From Salisapilia sapeloensis (Eukaryota; Oomycota; Peronosporomycetes; Peronosporales; Salisapiliaceae): a stretch of 26,983 nt of DNA. The stretch spans positions 1 to 26,983 of the forward strand of contig JAADVB010000238.1 in the NCBI GenBank assembly GCA_023334545.1, read 5' to 3'. Positions 10,228 through 19,541 of this stretch are shown piece after piece. Numbering within the stretch: the first letter of the stretch is position 1; each line of letters starts with the position of its first letter. A program made the translations under genes and the position numbers. Under the pieces are notes generated by a model. It did not search any database, was not told the DNA's origin, and saw only the letters and a list, made by a program, of their open reading frames with translations.

Positions 10228-10973
10228 TTACTTGAATAAATGGGCAATCAAGTCTTTAAGTGGTTCCATTTCACGTCGATCTATGAGACCGAATGTGTTC
10301 ACGAACGTGATAAAGTGCTTGAAACAAGAGTTGAGATGCGCCTCGGCACCCATCATAACGACTTTGTCGAAGTGAGAGTAGTAAATGTGAGCATATACGC
10401 GAAAGAGACGTCGGAAGATGTTCTTCACGACTGAGATGAAGCCTCGACAGTACGGTACCCCTTCACGTGTTGGAAACAGCGCTTCATCGTTTAGCAAGTC
10501 TTCCACCCATGTCATGAGCAGATCAATGTACTCTGGCGCAGGAAGCTTCACTGCAGTCTTGTACTCCCGTCCGTCTTTCCACAAGTACTCGAACTTTGGG
10601 CCAGCGCTCATCTGCGGACAAGTCTCACACGTACAGAACTCGCATATCGTTCCGTAGATGATGCTAATCTCGTTGAAAAAGTCGACAGCTACAGAGATAG
10701 GAATGAATATACTTTCAAAGATAAGACACGATAACAAGTACTATGCATCGCCAGCCAGTCATTCATGTCTTCACCTTGTGGCACTGCCACTGCAATGCTC
10801 ATATCGCCACTATCACCATCACTAAGTCTCTTACACTACGAAACGACATATCATCAGACTTACTTGCCCAACGTTGCTTGAGCTTGCTTATGCAATTCAT
10901 ATCGTCTCGTCCCTTGCGTATGCTTCTTTTTCGGTCGGAAAGTCTTATTGCGATTAAAAAGATGGTGCATCAT
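10228..10973 (-). CDS. MOB1: MOB kinase activator 1 (MOB1)
   Basis: Three exons on the minus strand (10973-10864, 10821-10742, 10688-10228) join in frame to give 216 residues, the same length as human MOB1A. The introns are 42 and 53 bp. The protein reads NKTFRPKKKHTQGTRRYELH, GEDMNDWLAMHTVDFFNEIS, CPQMSAGPKFEYLW, YIDLLMTWVED and RLFRVYAHIYYSHF, all diagnostic of MOB1. The structural zinc ligands are present as Cys82 and Cys87 (C-x4-C) and His164 and His169 (H-x4-H). MOB1 binds and activates NDR/LATS kinases in Hippo/mitotic-exit signalling, cytokinesis and cell polarity. The first of two adjacent ATG codons is used; the second would remove one residue. It is divergent from the ABHD18-like gene, 168 bp away. 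Confidence 0.95.
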
Positions 10974-11141
10974 GGTCGTCCTTCCTCTCCACTCTCCTCG
11001 TCTGGAAACTACCTCGATACTATTTCTGTCCTACAACTCCTCAAGATCTCCTTACTTCAACCGTACTTGATCGAGAATCTCCAAATTTCCATCAACCTTT
11101 CGAATTCTCTTTTTTTCAATTAACACCCTACAAGACCCAAC
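10974..11141. promoter_or_regulatory. Probable bidirectional promoter region, MOB1 / ABHD18-like
   Basis: Only 168 bp lie between the start codons of MOB1 (minus) and the ABHD18-like gene (plus). The half nearest the plus-strand gene is pyrimidine-rich (runs of CTCC, TTTCG, TCTTTTTTTC just before the ATG), as often seen around oomycete transcription starts. No single element is assigned. Confidence 0.45.
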
Positions 11142-12673
11142 ATGTCTCGACGCGGCGTCCAGCGATGGCGAGCGACGGGTTTTAAGGTCCAAACGCTATT
11201 AGATGCATACCCACTTGCACGAGACTTGGCTTCACCAGCGCTTCATCCATGGGGAGTCCTCGCAGCAGTGCTTCGATCTCCAAGTCGATTTCTCGATGGC
11301 CTCACGACCACGCACCATCGATACTTGGATCTGGCGACCGCTGCCGTGACACAGAATCCGCTCATCTTCCCACGAGGCTTCTTCTGTGACGGGTGGGGCG
11401 ACTTGCATACACCTGAGCGACTCACGGAGCTCGTTCAGAGCCACAGGATGAATGAAGTGAAGGAACTCCGGAAAGAAGATATGCATTGGAAACCCAAGCG
11501 GACGATGCGATCTGCTGGTGTTTCGATACAAGAGGCGACATTTAAAAGCACTGTACCGAATGCCGAAGCCATTCTCCCAGAAGAAAGTGTAAACGCACAT
11601 TGTGAGCTCGTGACACCGTTGGAAGAAACGCAACAGGATCGGCCGCTAGTCGGTGCGTGACAACGACATTGCTCAACATTCTGGACACTATTAACAGGAA
11701 CAACCTACTATCTCTTGTGGAAATAGTGCTACTGCCAGGTACAGGCGAGCATGGGTTTGTGCATCGAAGAGTCTCACTCGCTATACCCTTGGCTAAGCGA
11801 GGTATCTCCACCCTCGTACGTTCCTCTTCTCCACCTCTTGTATTACATCACTCATATCATTTGTAGATACTCGAAGGACCATTCTATGGCAAACGAAAGC
11901 CTAGAAACCAACAAGGATCCAAGCTTCGACGGTAAGATCGTATAACCTCTAGCCGGTCTATATAGCAGCTACATCTCCGTTGGATATAGAGTCAGCGACT
12001 TGCCGATCTTGGGCCAAGCCACCATCGAAGAGTCCAAGTCCCTCCTCACCTACTTTAACAAGCACCAAAACTTTTCTCGTCTAGTCGTCGCCGGTACGTC
12101 GCCACCTCCTCTCTTCCTACTTCCCAATCTAATCCCTTCCTAGGCTGCAGTATGGGAGGTCTGCATGCAGCCATGACTGCGTCCGTGTACCCTGGAGACG
12201 TAGGTGCGACGGCCTGGCTAGCTCCTCCATCCGCCGTGCCTGTGTTTGCCGACGGTCTGCTAGCTGCATCCTGTAGCTGGTCAGCACTCTATCGGCAGCA
12301 CGAGTCGGAGATCTTGGACAAGATGCTGCAAGGGAGTGCAGTGGCCAGTGGCAGCTACGTCGAGAGCGAAGATCGTCTGCAACAAGCGAAAAAGCATATG
12401 CGGCACTTCCTCTCCGTCACGGACATTGACAACTTCCACGCCCCGAATCGAGCAGACGCCGTGGTCTTTGTCATCGGGACGGAAGACCAGTACATTGGCT
12501 GGACGGAAGAGCAGTGGAAACGACTGCAGGAGAAGTGGTACCCCGCGAGCTTCCGCGCAGTGCCAGCGGGACACGTGAGTGGGATTTTGCTCGAGCAAGA
12601 AAAGTTTTGCAAGACGGTGGAGGAAGTTGTTGGTCGTCTCGGATCCACTGAAGCTGAAGATCAAGTTGCGTGA
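11142..12673 (+). CDS. ABHD18-like alpha/beta hydrolase (DUF2048 family)
   Basis: Five exons (11142-11652, 11727-11815, 11867-11931, 11990-12093, 12144-12673) join in frame to give 432 residues. The introns are 74, 51, 58 and 50 bp. After the first junction the protein reads DRPLVVLLPGTGEHGFVHRR, then LEGPFYGKRKPRNQ, RVSDLPILGQATIEE and VVAGCSMGGLHAA, which matches the layout of the ABHD18 (C4orf29) family. The nucleophile elbow is GCSMG with Ser259. Likely partners are Asp371 (TEDQYI) and His400 (AGHVSG), so the triad looks complete. The substrate is unknown to me; lipid esterase or acyl-transfer activity is an inference from the fold. An alternative first junction (donor 11656, acceptor 11697) also keeps frame but inserts residues before the conserved strand, so I prefer the model given. 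Confidence 0.85.
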
Positions 12674-12846
12674 GAGTTGGGGGATTGAAGCATATCTACA
12701 ACCTCTTCAAGTACGCTTTTAAACTAGTGTTTCGTCATCCTCTCTCTGCTTGTACCTTTAAGTCGAATCTATTTTGCGCTTTATCTTCTTGTTCCTCTAG
12801 CCTAGGAAATCGTGTAACGGTCGAATTTAGACCAGCAGTCGATAGG

Positions 12847-13799
12847 ATGAGTTTAGATGTACGTGAGAGTAGCCGCAAGTCTCTTCAAAAGAGCACGTTC
12901 CAGTCCCAAGCATTTGCATCCAAGAGGACACCAGCCATTGATGAAGTCGAGAAGATCGTCGTGAAAGAGATGCGAGAGTTGGAAGAGGCTGTTCGTGCGT
13001 ACAACATCGACGTCCAGATGAAACTGGTAAACTATGGAAACCTTGGAGCATTGTCGAGATCTACTGACTTGCTAGGTTGGTAGAATACGATTCGAAAGCA
13101 TATTGCTAGTGTAGACAAGCAAACAAACGAGCATGGTGAAACGATGGAAAGCGAGACCGAGAGGTTGCAAAGTCACATAGAAAAGAGTTTCCAGGACGCA
13201 TTCGTCTTTCTAGAGCAAAAGATGCTTTCCACCTTTGCTCACATGGACATGAATCAAGTCACGCCTTTAGAAAAGAAGTAGCAACCTCTGTATCTACACC
13301 CTAAAGCCTCCTTTCTTACGTAGGCATCTGTAGACTCCGGACATGTGAGTCGAGTTTCCAAGAGTTCGCTTCGATTCCAGACGCACTGGAGAAGGCGCAA
13401 GGGACAGTCACGCAGCGTCTACAGTCGAGTCGAGATGCCTTTGATCTCGAGCAAAGCAAGATATTGAAACGAGAACAAAAGACCCAGAGCATGCTCGAGC
13501 AAAAGAATCAACGCACACGAAAGACATTTGAGATTGAGAGGAAGTTTCGAGGACAAAAGTTTCGACATCATAACGAGACGTTCCATCACGTGATGAAGAG
13601 CGACAATCGGTCGAGTGCGAGGCAGCAGGGTAACCACATCGCATCGACGTTCGAAGTGTGGAAACAACTTGAAAAGTGTAGCGCCGTGAGAGCCAAGGAG
13701 GATGCCATCATCTTATCAAACGTCACAGATTCGTTCCAAAAGCTCCAGACAAGTGTCCAAGAACACTTTGGTGCTCAATCCGATACGACCGTGGCTTAA
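12847..13799 (+). CDS. SF-assemblin/beta-giardin-like coiled-coil protein
   Basis: Three exons (12847-13026, 13084-13277, 13334-13799) join in frame to give 279 residues; the introns are 57 and 56 bp. A short Ser-rich non-helical head (MSLDVRESSRKSLQKSTFQS) is followed by an almost uninterrupted helix rich in Glu, Lys, Gln and Arg with few prolines and glycines. It ends with KLQTSVQEHFG. This head-plus-rod plan and the length (about 280-300 residues) fit SF-assemblin, the protein of striated root fibres attached to flagellar basal bodies. A role in basal-body or centrosome-associated fibres is expected for a zoospore-forming organism. Family assignment rests on architecture and weak motif likeness, so a different coiled-coil protein is possible. 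At the second junction an alternative AG at 13323 would break the frame. Confidence 0.6.
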
Positions 13800-14129
13800 G
13801 AGAAGAGTGTCTTGGGGGGAGAAACAAGGGCTTTCATTACTTTTTCTGGTCTTTTATCTTTTTTAATTCCGGTCGCCAATACATGCTGCCACGTCCAAAC
13901 TTCCTATCGGCTTGTAGCGTACGTTCCTGTAAGCACTAGTCGAATCGGTTGCAAGTACATGAACGAGCATCAAAAGGCGACCGAAGAGCTGAAACAAAAT
14001 GCGAGTAAAAAATGATGCAGAGCCCTTGCTAACTCCGTTTATTCTTTTTTTTCCTTCATGCTTTACGCGTGGGCAAGCCCACCTCCCCGTGAATCGTCTC
14101 CACGAGGACGCACAGACACTTTACGTGTC
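13800..14129. other. Intergenic region between convergent SF-assemblin-like and eL37 genes
   Basis: These 330 bp hold the 3' ends of two convergent genes. A T-rich run lies near 14041-14055, and a perfect 6-bp inverted repeat, gtgggc/gcccac with a 2-base loop, lies at 14069-14082. One open frame ends at 14015 with a protein-like tail (MNEHQKATEELKQNASKK), but its only ATG gives 18 residues and no clean splice to a known exon was found. Confidence 0.5.
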
Positions 14130-14598
14130 TTAGTTGGTGGCAGCCTTCTTCGAGACGGGCTTCGTGCCTAGAATCGTCACAAGTTAGCTACCGGAGACAT
14201 TGCATCCGAGATAGACGATGACGTACCTTCACGGAATCCGTTCTTGAAGCGGCGGGAGACGGTCTTCAGGTAGCGCATACGGCCAGTGCCCTGGGTACGG
14301 CGACGGAGAGCTTTCTGACTCCAGTTGACTATTCCACGACAAAGCCATCAGTATCAACATTGCATCCGATCAAGCACACAAATTAGACGTACACTTGCGC
14401 ATCTTGGCGGCCGGGTAGCCACAGGAGGCACACGTCGACTTCTGGATGTGGTACGAGCTCTTGCCACAACGACGGCAGATCGTGTGCGTCTTGTTGTGGC
14501 GCTTACCGAAACTCTGCGTACCTTTGGTCTGTCATATCAAGCACACATCGTTAGTCTACCACTACCAAGCACATCAAGACGATAGGAAAGCGCACCAT
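14130..14598 (-). CDS. RPL37: 60S ribosomal protein eL37 (RPL37)
   Basis: Four exons on the minus strand (14598-14596, 14528-14393, 14328-14227, 14167-14130) join to give 92 residues. The first exon is the ATG alone. The introns are 67, 64 and 59 bp. The protein reads [60 protein letters not shown] and [11 protein letters not shown], nearly identical in plan to other eL37 proteins. The zinc ribbon is C19-x2-C22 ... C34-x2-C37. The protein sits on 25S/28S rRNA of the large cytosolic ribosomal subunit. The donor at 14392 was chosen because it restores the expected aromatic residue before NWS; the GT two bases upstream would break the frame. Confidence 0.96.
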
Positions 14599-14875
14599 CT
14601 TAGGCTGGAGCTAGAAGGAAGAATGGTTTGCAAAAAGCTGCCGGTTTGCATTCGAGCCAGTCGTTTACAAGGCGATATTTAGGCCTCTTCCCTCCGTTCT
14701 TCATAGAGTATATTTAGCCGGCCTAATTTCCAACCTCTCCCGGACGTTACCAAACGCCATCGACGGTACTTGAGCAAGAAGAAAAAGAAAGGAAAGACGG
14801 ATTCTGGAACGTAGTAGAGATAGGCACATGACATTTTCTTCCAACTTACTTTCCACCTACTGGCGACAAACAAAA

Positions 14876-16702
14876 CTAGGACTGCAGCCGCATGGCTTGC
14901 TCATATGCTTCCACCGCACGATCTCTTTCGCCAAGATCGAATAGAATTTCGCCGTATAACGTCGTATTCGACGCACTCGGCTCGTCCTGCAAAGCGCGTT
15001 GGATCGCGCGCTTGGCCTTTTCTAACTTGTTCGAAGCGTAGTACGCACGAGCCAAGTGCGTCTGGAGCTTTGCGTCCCTTGGACGAAGTTCCGTTGCTTG
15101 CTCGAACGCCTGGACGGCCGCTGCTGTGCTTCCTTTGGCCAGCAGCGACTTGCCCATGTTAATTAGCACGAGTATTTCCGGGTGTGAAGCGTACTCGTCT
15201 TCCTCCTCTTCCTCCTCTTCATTGATATCTTCTAAAGAACTCGTGTCGTCGTAATCGTCGTCGTCATAGTCATCGTCATGAAGGTCCGCGACGCTGCCCC
15301 AATTCCGTTCCTTCACGTCCACTTCGGAATACATAAACGACGGCTCTCCGAACATAGAGTCCGTGCCGCCCATCATCGAGTCTTCCTGCGGTCGGAAACT
15401 CTCCGCTTGCTGCTTCGGCTCTTCCACGGCACTTGGGTGCGTATCGTACCCGCCTCGACTACCCGTCGACTGCATCCTGCTTGACTGCTTCTCGCTACTC
15501 GATCGCTCGATCGTACTTGCGTCTGTACTGTTCGAGAACTTGCGCGGTTGCGAGTGCGGACGCTCGGCACCAGAGCTCCGACGACTTTCCTTTTCATCCA
15601 CCGATCGCGGACGCCCCCACTCAGTGTCCTGTGCATTCGTGTTCGCTCGATGCGTACGTAGCTGTTCTTCTGCCTGTCGCTTCTCTTCCATCAACCGCGC
15701 TACCTGCTCCTGTAGACTCGCGACCTGGTCCTGCATACTCTGCCCTGACTCCTCCGGCTTTATCATCGGTGCCGACGCGTTCCGACTAAGTGTCGGCGGC
15801 TGTGTCATGATCGGCGCGGCAGGTCGTTCCGTCCGAGGCTTCTCATCCGACCTCCTCTTCATCGGAGCAGACGCAGCTTCCACACTCTCTGGCTGTGTCA
15901 GCAACGTGTTGCAGCAGATCGTGCACACGCGGTACTTTTCCGTCAGACCATAGTGCGGCAGCGGCATTCGCTCTCGCGCCGAGTGCTCTCGACAGATCGA
16001 TCGACCACAATTACGACAATGGTGGCGCTTCTTAAACGTACCGAACTTTAGATGACAGACGTAGCACGTCGTGTCGTTCGTCCATCGTGGCGGAAGCGAT
16101 CGTTGGAACGTGTAGCTATCTTTTCGCATCGGGTGGCGAGACTCGGTGCTCGCCATCGAAGTCGATGAGCTAGACTGTGTCATTGAGCTCGTGTGCTCCG
16201 TATACTTTTCATCCTCACTGCTCTCATACTCGTCACTTAATGTCGGCTCGAACGACTCCATCGACAGTGTGCTTACATGTTGCTGCATATCTTCCAATAG
16301 TCGTATACTAGCGGCCGGGAGGCGATGTCGTTTGGCCATATCCACCACGTTCTCGCCTGGTGATAACTGACTGCACACTGCGTCCGGGTAAGACGCGAGG
16401 AGGGCTTGGAGCCACTCAATGTTCGCTTTCGCGCGCACGGCGATCTGGAGGGGAAGACGGCCAGCTGTGTTTTGTGTCCGCGCCCCCATCGGATACGCCT
16501 TAAGTAAAGACAATAGTACGCTCGTGCTCACGGCGGCTGGATCTGTGCACGCCCAGTGGAGCGGCAGCATCCCGTATGTGTCCACTTGCTGCGCAGCGGA
16601 CGCGTCGGCGTCCACTAGTTTGCGCAAGTCTTCCCACTGGGAGTTCATGGCCATGTTGACGGCTTCTTGTCTTGCGGACGGCACTACCGTGTCGCCTGCC
16701 AT
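14876..16702 (-). CDS. Ankyrin-FYVE-TPR protein
   Basis: A single exon encodes 608 residues. Residues about 15-140 carry ankyrin-type repeats (GMLPLHWACTDP, GRLPLQIAVRAK). A Ser/acidic linker leads to a FYVE zinc finger at about 205-268, with WTND, CYVC, the basic motif KKRHHCRNCG and RVCTIC all present, as needed for binding phosphatidylinositol 3-phosphate. A coiled coil follows at about 322-350 (QVASLQEQVARLMEEKRQAE). Next comes a disordered Ser/Arg region, then a strongly acidic run (DDDYDDDDYDD, EEEEEEEDE) before the C-terminal 105 residues, which form about three TPRs. The domains suggest an adaptor on PI3P-positive endosomes or vacuoles; its partners are unknown. Oomycetes have many FYVE proteins joined to other domains, which fits. 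Confidence 0.85.
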   Translation of the reverse strand: MAGDTVVPSARQEAVNMAMNSQWEDLRKLVDADASAAQQVDTYGMLPLHWACTDPAAVSTSVLLSLLKAYPMGARTQNTAGRLPLQIAVRAKANIEWLQALLASYPDAVCSQLSPGENVVDMAKRHRLPAASIRLLEDMQQHVSTLSMESFEPTLSDEYESSEDEKYTEHTSSMTQSSSSTSMASTESRHPMRKDSYTFQRSLPPRWTNDTTCYVCHLKFGTFKKRHHCRNCGRSICREHSARERMPLPHYGLTEKYRVCTICCNTLLTQPESVEAASAPMKRRSDEKPRTERPAAPIMTQPPTLSRNASAPMIKPEESGQSMQDQVASLQEQVARLMEEKRQAEEQLRTHRANTNAQDTEWGRPRSVDEKESRRSSGAERPHSQPRKFSNSTDASTIERSSSEKQSSRMQSTGSRGGYDTHPSAVEEPKQQAESFRPQEDSMMGGTDSMFGEPSFMYSEVDVKERNWGSVADLHDDDYDDDDYDDTSSLEDINEEEEEEEDEYASHPEILVLINMGKSLLAKGSTAAAVQAFEQATELRPRDAKLQTHLARAYYASNKLEKAKRAIQRALQDEPSASNTTLYGEILFDLGERDRAVEAYEQAMRLQS

Positions 16703-17254
16703 GTCTTCAGCTAGAGGGATAATGAATAAGACGAGGTAGATGCCGCAGTGTCGTGAAATTCGATGGGGAAGTAATGCTTCTTAGAGAGTAAGTTACGAGT
16801 CTGGATTGTGCGCATCTCGTCCTCCTTCAGCTCGACTGGGATAACGGAACGTGAGGGAAATATATTAATAGACAGGGAGCTGGAGAATCCACTCGCGCAG
16901 CGTGTAGACGTCTACTAGAGCATCTCGTACGTGCCATGCACCTCTTTAAGATCGACACCAGGTCTGATCCATCATGTACTCACTCCAAGCTGATTCTTCC
17001 ATTAAAGATCAATAAATTAATCGATTAGAATCAAGTCATCTACATGGACACGAGTAGTACTCATTTACAAGACAGTAGATACCTATAGTACACAATGCCA
17101 TGATATTAAATTCCATCTCCTTCTAAAGACTTCAGAAGACATGTCCGCTTACATACATTTCAAAAGAAAATGTATCCGGATACTTTTAAAGAATGATTTT
17201 TAGAAATTCCATCTATTTTCCTACGTGCCACTTTCCATCGATCCGACCCTGGGC
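16703..17254. other. Divergent intergenic region, FYVE gene / P-loop kinase-like gene
   Basis: This 552-bp gap separates two divergent start codons. It is AT-rich, especially 16990-17220, with TAAT- and ATTAA-type runs. It must contain both promoters. No repeat, RNA gene or convincing coding frame was seen. Confidence 0.55.
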
Positions 17255-19411
17255 ATGGCGACCGAGACTGATAGCAATGGTCCGCATCGCGGTGAATCCG
17301 TTCATGAGATCGACAGCCAATCCTTCTTTGCTGGAGATCCCATGGAAACGCTCTGCGTCCGCCATCACGGAGAATTCGACCGACTCACGCGCTATCGACT
17401 GCAGGAGACACTTATGCTCATGGGCTGTCGACCTCGCGACGCCGTCGTCGTATCTAGAGAAGTCTTCGGACTGCTCGATAACCCTCGCAAGCTCGATGCC
17501 GAAGGTGCGCTGCCGTGGCACGTACTCCATCAGTGCATCTACTCGACGCTCGCGCGACTCGACTACTGCAAGCCACACCACTTGCTCGACTTTCGCGTCG
17601 CGACGGAAATCACACAACGACGTCAGTCCTTTGTCGTGCTCCTCGGAGGGACATCTGGTACTGGTAAGTCCACTCTAGCGTCGCTCCTGGCGGCAAGACT
17701 GCGCCTATCGACCGTCCTGCCGACAGATTCCGTCCGCCATATCCTACGCACCTTTACGTCCAAGCAAGAGCAGCCGAGTGTCTTCGTATCGACCTACCAA
17801 GCCGGCGACGCCCTCTCAACTCAAGAACTAGCAGAACTAGCGGCGAATGAGTCTGGTAGCAACGCTGCTAAGGCCGAAGCGAGGCTGCTAAAGAAGAAGA
17901 CGGTCAAGGGATATAAGATGCAGAGTCGAGCTGTTTTGGATAAACTAGACCAGCTACTTACATCCTTTGAAGAGCGTAAACAGTCTCTCGTCGTCGAAGG
18001 CGTGCACCTAGATATGGAAGAGATGACGGAACTCGTGAGCAAACACCCGAACTGCGTCCCGTTCCTCATCTATATCAGTAACGAATTGAAGCATCGGGAA
18101 CGGTTCGCCGTACGTGCTCGACACATGACGATTGATCCACAGACGAACAAGTACATTAAACACTTTGACAATATCCGACACATTCAGCACCACTTGACAA
18201 AGCATGCAGACCACGTTCTCATCCCGAAAGTCGATAACACGAACGTCGATCGGAGTCTCGCGACTATCCAATCCACACTCGTGCGTGTCCTAGGTAGACT
18301 CGACAAAGGCGAACGTGTCGTTGATCCAAAGATCAACAAGATGGTGCTGCTCAGTCGCGAGCATGAGAACGCGACGAAGAAAGCGTGGAGCAGCAAGGGC
18401 ATGCGTCGTGCCATGCGTCCGCTCATCAAGCAAAAGGTGTCCAAGCGACTGCTCCTGCGTCGTCTCCTAGCGGAACAGTCGTCGAGTGTCGTCGGAGGCA
18501 CGAACGACAATGACGAGTCTTCCAGCAGCGACGACGAGCGCCCTAGTACTAGTGAATCTCGTCGGGAAGACGACTTGGAGGAGGAAGAGGATGAAGTCAC
18601 GACTGTCGTCGGCAGTCTTTTCAGTGGCGCGGGCCCGAACGAGTCCAGGCCGGCTGTCAACCACGCTGCGTCGGCATCCAGCATGCCGCCATCTCCTCGC
18701 AAGCACGTCTTTCTAGACGAGATCGAGGAGAACGCAGCTGGGAGCGCCGACATCGCCAAGATGCGTCGAGCGCTCTCGGCGGCCGTCCAGCAAGCAGCCT
18801 TGTGGCGCGAGAGTAGACAGTGCGGGAGTGATACGGCGTGGAGGGAGCTCGTGCCGCCGAGCGAAGGTCCGGAAGCCACCTTTTCGGACGTGATTGAGAA
18901 CCTCCAGTCGCAGTCGAGCTTCCATGATGCGCACTTGAACTGGCGACTGGATGACCGGAGGAAGTCGTGGATTGCAGGGGATGGCGCTGTGACGGATCGC
19001 CCTCTCGTGTCACGTGCGACGGTGATCGGGACGATGCCAACGTCGTCCATCTTCAAGGCATTTGCCAAGCAACGGACGGACAATCGGTCCAAGTTGAAAC
19101 GTGGCAACTCGCTCGAACGAGAGAAACCGAAGAACACGGAGCGTAGACGCAAAGCAGCTTCCCAAGGCGTCGAAGTGTTGCAGCTAGATGAACTGGACGT
19201 GGCTGGAAGCGACTATGACATCGACAGCATCTCAGTGAACGCAGCTGATCGAGACTCACAGACATCATCTCAGCGTGAATGTACGTATCTCTCGTTGTAT
19301 AGTAATTACCTTGTCTCATGACTGTATACAGACGTCTCGCCTTTGGACGAGAGCATGGATGGGACGGACAGCCACTTTGAAGTGAGCTCGATGAGCTCGA
19401 CAGATGACTAA
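17255..19411 (+). CDS. 2-phosphoglycerate kinase/LPA1-like P-loop NTPase
   Basis: Two exons, 17255-19280 and 19332-19411, with a 51-bp intron, give 701 residues. The open frame extends 30 bases upstream to a GTG, but the first ATG is at 17255. Residues about 40-120 resemble the ATP-cone-like leader of 2-phosphoglycerate kinases. The Walker A motif GGTSGTGKST is at 131-140, followed by TVLPTDSVRHILRTF, SLVVEGVHLD (Walker B-like) and a Lys/Arg-rich lid-like part. This is the plan of plant LPA1 (low phytic acid 1), which affects inositol-phosphate (phytate) accumulation. The enzymatic substrate in eukaryotes is unsettled. The C-terminal part is disordered and acidic/Ser-rich (SSSSDDERPSTSES, EEEEDEVTT), suiting phosphorylation. 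It is convergent with the next gene, 130 bp apart. Confidence 0.82.
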
Positions 19412-19541
19412 ACGATAGAGACGTTGGAAACAATTGATCCTTGGATTAGTATTTTACAAAATTGAACTCGCACGACCAGTGTGGACGTAAAACGAATCAG
19501 AATAAAAACACCACACAATCCACTTGGAAATGCTCCTCGTC

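Noticed and set aside
10743-11123. 126-codon plus frame antisense to the MOB1 5' exons
   Set aside because: The minus strand here encodes the conserved MOB1 N terminus with clean introns, so the plus frame is chance.
13812-14015. Open frame ending in MNEHQKATEELKQNASKK
   Set aside because: The tail looks protein-like, but there is no ATG before it and no splice from the SF-assemblin-like gene keeps frame convincingly.
14069-14082. Perfect hairpin gtgggc-aa-gcccac near a T-run
   Set aside because: It resembles a bacterial terminator, but this is eukaryotic DNA between convergent genes; a 6-bp stem is too little to claim an RNA element.
15363-15953. 196-codon open frame on plus inside the ankyrin-FYVE-TPR gene
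   Set aside because: It is antisense to the FYVE gene, with Cys/Ser-rich composition typical of a shadow frame.
18184-19152. 322-codon open frame on minus inside the LPA1-like gene
   Set aside because: It is antisense to a well-supported gene, is extremely Ser/Arg-rich as expected from a reversed acidic/Ser-rich frame, and resembles no family.
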